From assembly GCA_003501565.1 (NCBI GenBank), contig DNPC01000455.1, forward strand, positions 1 to 8,745: DNA of 8,745 nucleotides, read 5' to 3'. Position numbers and translations under genes: made by a program. This stretch comes from Planctomycetaceae bacterium (lineage in GTDB: Bacteria; Planctomycetota; Planctomycetia; Pirellulales; Pirellulaceae). The notes beneath the pieces were generated by a model. That model made no database searches and had not been told where the DNA came from. It was given only the letters and a program-made list of their open reading frames with translations. Below are positions 6,343-8,745 of this stretch, piece after piece (the stretch's first letter is position 1; each line of letters starts with the position of its first letter).

Positions 6343-7590
6343 ATGAAAAATTGCATGAGCCTGCTCCTGGGCGTTGTCGCTACAGTCGCGCTGTCGTCGG
6401 GACGCTTGCGTGCCCAACGAACAACTCCGCTGCGCGTTCATGATCCAATGCGAGTTGTGGGCCTTACTCCGACAGCTAGGAAGTTTAGCTTGCTGAGTGA
6501 GAGCTACCGGGCGAACGCGAAACGCCGCGCGGAATACACTGAGGAGCGTCGAAAGATTATCGATTCGTCGAATGGTTCCTCCGAGGATTTTGAACGTGTT
6601 GCGACTCATGCGTTTATCAGGAAGCTTGAGCTGGTACAAAGACAGCTGGATGCTGCCCTGGCCGCAGAGGTCATGCAATCTGAACTGCCGATTGGGTTCC
6701 GTCAGCAGGGACATTTCGAACTCACACTCGCATTTGTCGATGGAGCCATGTTGCGCAGGCAGCTAGCCCAGCTCGATGCGGCGTCACGGTTAGTTGTGGA
6801 GCGTCGGCAGAAGTTGATGCTGCAGCAGTACGATTTGTACGAGCGTTTCGTACAGCTCCAGCGAGAGGAATTGGAGCTACTTCATAAGTATTTCGATCAA
6901 TCCGATGTATCTAGCGTAGCGACTGCTGATGAGCTGCGTGATGCTCTGCAGATACTGGAGCAGTCTCCGCAAGACAATTTCGGTGCGCAGCTGAGTAAAG
7001 CGATCACATTGATGCGGCTCGGCCGAACAGAAGCCGCCACGAAGGTGCTGGGTGAAGTGAAGGGTGAGGTGCAGGGGCATCACAAGCTTGCTCGGCCGCT
7101 TGCGATGGCGCTACAGGCGGAAATCCTGGCTAGATCCGGCAAGAGCGTGGAGGCACGCAAGATGCTAGCCACCGCAGCGAAAATCGTTCCCTTAGAGCCG
7201 CGGGTTGCGTGGCTGGAAGCGCGCGTGTGGGCAATTCTTGGAGAAGAAAGGCAAGCCCTCAGGAGTTGGCAGAAGTTACAAAAATCGCGGCAATTCGGCG
7301 TGGTGACGAATCGCGGAATCGCTCTGACCTGCTGCTTGCGAAACAAAATCTCGCGTGGCGAAGCTACGAAAGCCGCCGAACGAGCAAAACTGGCAAGTTC
7401 ACTTGCCGGCGGTGAAGATTGGTGTTCTGAGATCGCGTTAGCACTCGCAACGGCACATCTGGGTGACTTGTCGGAAGCGATCAAAATCGCGGAGGCGGCT
7501 GCACAGCTTACCAATGGTGACAAGCAACAGATTTGTTTGAGTATCGCCGAACAACTGTCCAGCGGCACCATCCCTGCCTGGGATTTCTAA
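6343..7590 (+). CDS. Exported helical protein with TPR-like repeats, function unknown
   Basis: I do not recognise a named family. From the ATG at 6343 the product has 415 residues. It begins MKNCMSLLLGVVATVALSS, a good signal peptide with a likely cut at RLRA/Q (residues 24/25), so it probably acts in the periplasm or cell envelope. A GTG at 6322 would add seven residues before the lysine and weaken the signal peptide, so the ATG is preferred. Residues about 85-190 are strongly helical and charged with coiled-coil character (VERRQKLMLQQYDLYERF, LQREELELLHKYF). Residues about 205-400 contain helix pairs with TPR-like spacing (KAITLMRLGRTEAATKVL; ALQAEILARSGKSVEARKML; ARVWAILGEERQALRSW; ALATAHLGDLSEAIKIAEAA). 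Such repeats usually mediate protein binding. It is divergent from the Hint gene with 168 bases between the two starts, so shared control is possible. No Shine-Dalgarno site is evident. Confidence 0.75.
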   Translation: MKNCMSLLLGVVATVALSSGRLRAQRTTPLRVHDPMRVVGLTPTARKFSLLSESYRANAKRRAEYTEERRKIIDSSNGSSEDFERVATHAFIRKLELVQRQLDAALAAEVMQSELPIGFRQQGHFELTLAFVDGAMLRRQLAQLDAASRLVVERRQKLMLQQYDLYERFVQLQREELELLHKYFDQSDVSSVATADELRDALQILEQSPQDNFGAQLSKAITLMRLGRTEAATKVLGEVKGEVQGHHKLARPLAMALQAEILARSGKSVEARKMLATAAKIVPLEPRVAWLEARVWAILGEERQALRSWQKLQKSRQFGVVTNRGIALTCCLRNKISRGEATKAAERAKLASSLAGGEDWCSEIALALATAHLGDLSEAIKIAEAAAQLTNGDKQQICLSIAEQLSSGTIPAWDF

Positions 7591-7724
7591 CTCTGCACCG
7601 TTGCTTCATTTTGACCCGCCTGTAGCGTAGACGCTCCGGAGCAATTTCCACTGAAGTGTAGCTGGCCCAGAGTCCGTTCCCGGGTTATCTGCATTTGCTA
7701 CCCCAAAAACTAGGCGGAATCTGC

Positions 7725-7753
7725 TTGACGCCAATCCGTACCGACTGTACTAT
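7725..7753 (+). promoter_or_regulatory. Sigma-70-type promoter of the gntR-ABC operon
   Basis: TTGACG (7725-7730) and TACTAT (7748-7753) are separated by exactly 17 bases. The match is 5/6 at -35 and 4/6 at -10. Transcription would start near 7760, giving a leader of about 33 bases before the ATG at 7793. The rest of the gap from 7591 holds only a weak 4-bp hairpin (7624-7635) after the helical/TPR gene. Confidence 0.7.
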
Positions 7754-7767
7754 GCAGCGTAGTACAG
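7745..7767. promoter_or_regulatory. Inverted-repeat operator over the -10 box, likely bound by the GntR product
   Basis: CTGTACTA (7745-7752) and TAGTACAG (7760-7767) are perfect 8-bp inverted arms around 7 bases. The site covers the -10 box (7748-7753) and the likely transcription start, so a bound dimer would block RNA polymerase. GntR-family proteins bind such dyads as dimers, and YtrA-type regulators commonly control their own operon. The link to this regulator is inferred from position. Confidence 0.65.
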
Positions 7768-7792
7768 CAGTGCGGTCGAAAACGGTCAGCCG

Positions 7793-8185
7793 ATGCAGAT
7801 CAAAATCACTCCAGGTAGCACCCTCTCGATCTATCAGCAAATTGCTGCTCAGATCCGTCAGGCAGTAGCTGCTGAGCAAATTGAGTTGGGAGCGGCAATG
7901 CCAAGCGTGCGGCAGCTGGCTAAAGATCTGGTTGTCAATCCCAACACGGTTGCCAAGGCGTACGGTGAACTGGTGCGAGATGGGGTGCTCCAGTCACAGC
8001 AGGGCCGCGGGTATTTCGTAGCCCGCCGCAAGAGCATTTTTACTCGGCGCGAGCGTCTGCGCAGATTGGATGCAGCGCTGGATACTGCAATCGGCGAAGC
8101 AGTGACGCTTGACTTCTCAGCCGACGAACTGTCCGAACGACTTCAGTATCGACTTGGGCAGTTGCTACCCAAGCAAGCTAAATAG
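7793..8185 (+). CDS. GntR-family transcriptional regulator, YtrA subfamily
   Basis: This cytoplasmic DNA-binding repressor has 130 residues, the short length typical of the YtrA subfamily. The winged helix-turn-helix spans about residues 10-77: SIYQQIAAQIRQAVAAEQI (12-30), then MPSVRQLAKDLVVNPNTVAK (36-55) with the recognition helix after NPNTV, and the wing at GVLQSQQGRGYFVA (64-77). The remaining 50 residues are a short helical tail (RRERLRRLDAALDTAIGEA, 85-103) for dimerisation, with no large ligand-binding domain. In Bacillus subtilis, YtrA represses an ABC transporter operon that responds to cell-wall antibiotics; the signal here is unknown. The gene sits directly before an ABC ATPase gene, the standard YtrA arrangement, and has a clear promoter and dyad operator upstream. 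No obvious Shine-Dalgarno site precedes its ATG, and the N terminus fits the family. Confidence 0.93.
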   Translation: MQIKITPGSTLSIYQQIAAQIRQAVAAEQIELGAAMPSVRQLAKDLVVNPNTVAKAYGELVRDGVLQSQQGRGYFVARRKSIFTRRERLRRLDAALDTAIGEAVTLDFSADELSERLQYRLGQLLPKQAK

Positions 8186-8193
8186 GACAAGCC

Positions 8194-8197
8194 GGAG
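8194..8197 (+). promoter_or_regulatory. Ribosome binding site of the ABC ATPase gene
   Basis: GGAG lies 3 bases before the ATG at 8201 but 9 bases before the ATG at 8207. The second spacing is normal, so 8207 is the preferred start; using 8201 would add only Met-Thr. Confidence 0.5.
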
Positions 8198-8206
8198 TAC
8201 ATGACA

Positions 8207-8745
8207 ATGAACACCGAACTTGCGATATCGACGAAGAAATTGGCTCGGTACTTTGGATCAAAGCCGGTTGTTCGAGACATCGATTTCGACGTTCCGACCG
8301 GCAGCGTTACGGCTTTGCTGGGCCTCAACGGAGCGGGAAAGTCAACCACGATTCGGATGTTGATGGGGCTACTTGAGCCGACCCGTGGTACGGTCACCGT
8401 CCTTGGAAAGGACTCGATGCACCTCGGCCCGGAGGATCGAGCGCGGATCGGCTATACGATCGAAGGCCACTACATCTGTCCGTGGATGCGGGTCCGAGAC
8501 GCCCAACGCTACCAGCGTGACACGTTTCCGCAGTGGGACGAAGTCTACTTTAACGAAACGCTGCGGCGATTCTCAATCGATCCCTCCCAGCGAATTCGTC
8601 AGCTCAGTCGAGGACAACGGGCTGGCGTTTCGGTAGCACTCACATTGGCCGCTCAACCTGAGTTGCTCGTCCTTGATGATCCCGCTTTGGGGCTCGATCC
8701 AGTGAGCCGACGTTGTCTGAACGAGACGCTGCTCGATTTCTGCGA
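8207..8745 (+). CDS. ABC transporter ATP-binding protein (YtrB/CcmA-like), 3'-truncated by the window
   Basis: This subunit binds and hydrolyses ATP to drive an ABC transporter, probably an exporter, whose membrane part should be encoded just past the window. The visible 179 residues contain Walker A GLNGAGKST (39-47), a Q-loop region GYTIEGHYICPWMRV (82-96), the signature LSRGQ (133-137), Walker B LLVLDD (153-158) and the D-loop GLDP (162-165). Two positions differ from the common pattern: glutamate stands where the Q-loop glutamine usually is, and the catalytic glutamate after Walker B is aspartate (LDDP). As I recall, both occur in relatives controlled by YtrA-type GntR proteins, so they are probably subfamily traits. 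The gene starts 21 bases after the gntR stop and is almost certainly in the same operon. The transported substrate cannot be told from this sequence. The frame is open to the window end. Confidence 0.93.
   Translation, partial: MNTELAISTKKLARYFGSKPVVRDIDFDVPTGSVTALLGLNGAGKSTTIRMLMGLLEPTRGTVTVLGKDSMHLGPEDRARIGYTIEGHYICPWMRVRDAQRYQRDTFPQWDEVYFNETLRRFSIDPSQRIRQLSRGQRAGVSVALTLAAQPELLVLDDPALGLDPVSRRCLNETLLDFC

Noticed and set aside
7080..7571. 163-codon open frame on the minus strand opposite the helical/TPR gene
   Set aside because: The plus-strand frame has a signal peptide and repeat pattern; the minus frame is Ser/Ala/Arg-rich without a recognisable domain.

Overview
The window looks like a piece of chromosome from a planctomycete, probably of the Pirellula/Rhodopirellula group. 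The clues are an arginyl-tRNA synthetase with a long inserted helical segment, an exported protein combining planctomycete-style repeats with a C-terminal Hint domain, moderate GC content, several genes without a clear Shine-Dalgarno site, and loosely packed genes on both strands. This taxonomic call rests on remembered family features, not on a search.

Layout. Bases 1-368 hold the 3' end of rsfS (ribosomal silencing factor). A 220-base gap separates it from a complete argS (589-2547, + strand). argS converges on a minus-strand gene for a SprT-like putative zinc metalloprotease (2732-3601). The leader of that gene can fold into a large stem-loop (3625-3679). About 590 bases without a convincing gene follow (3680-4272). 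Next is a minus-strand gene for an exported 633-residue protein ending in an intein/Hedgehog-like Hint domain (4273-6174). It is divergent from an exported helical/TPR-like protein (6343-7590, + strand), with 168 bases between them. The right end holds a YtrA-type GntR repressor gene (7793-8185) followed 21 bases later by an ABC transporter ATPase that runs off the window (8207-8745).

How the parts fit. rsfS and argS are translation housekeeping genes. The GntR/ABC pair is a typical self-regulated transporter operon. Its promoter can be read directly (TTGACG, 17 bases, TACTAT), and an 8-bp-arm inverted repeat lies on the -10 box, as expected for autorepression. The Hint protein and the helical protein are both predicted to be exported, share an intergenic region, and may be co-regulated.

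The items most worth a second look are the Hint domain with no toxin or extein cargo beyond a 23-residue tail, the stem-loop in front of the SprT-like gene, that enzyme's unusual metal-ligand region and added C-terminal domain, and the GntR operator. No mobile element, CRISPR array, tRNA or rRNA was found. I see no clearly new multi-gene system; the least described parts are the Hint protein and the SprT-like protein.
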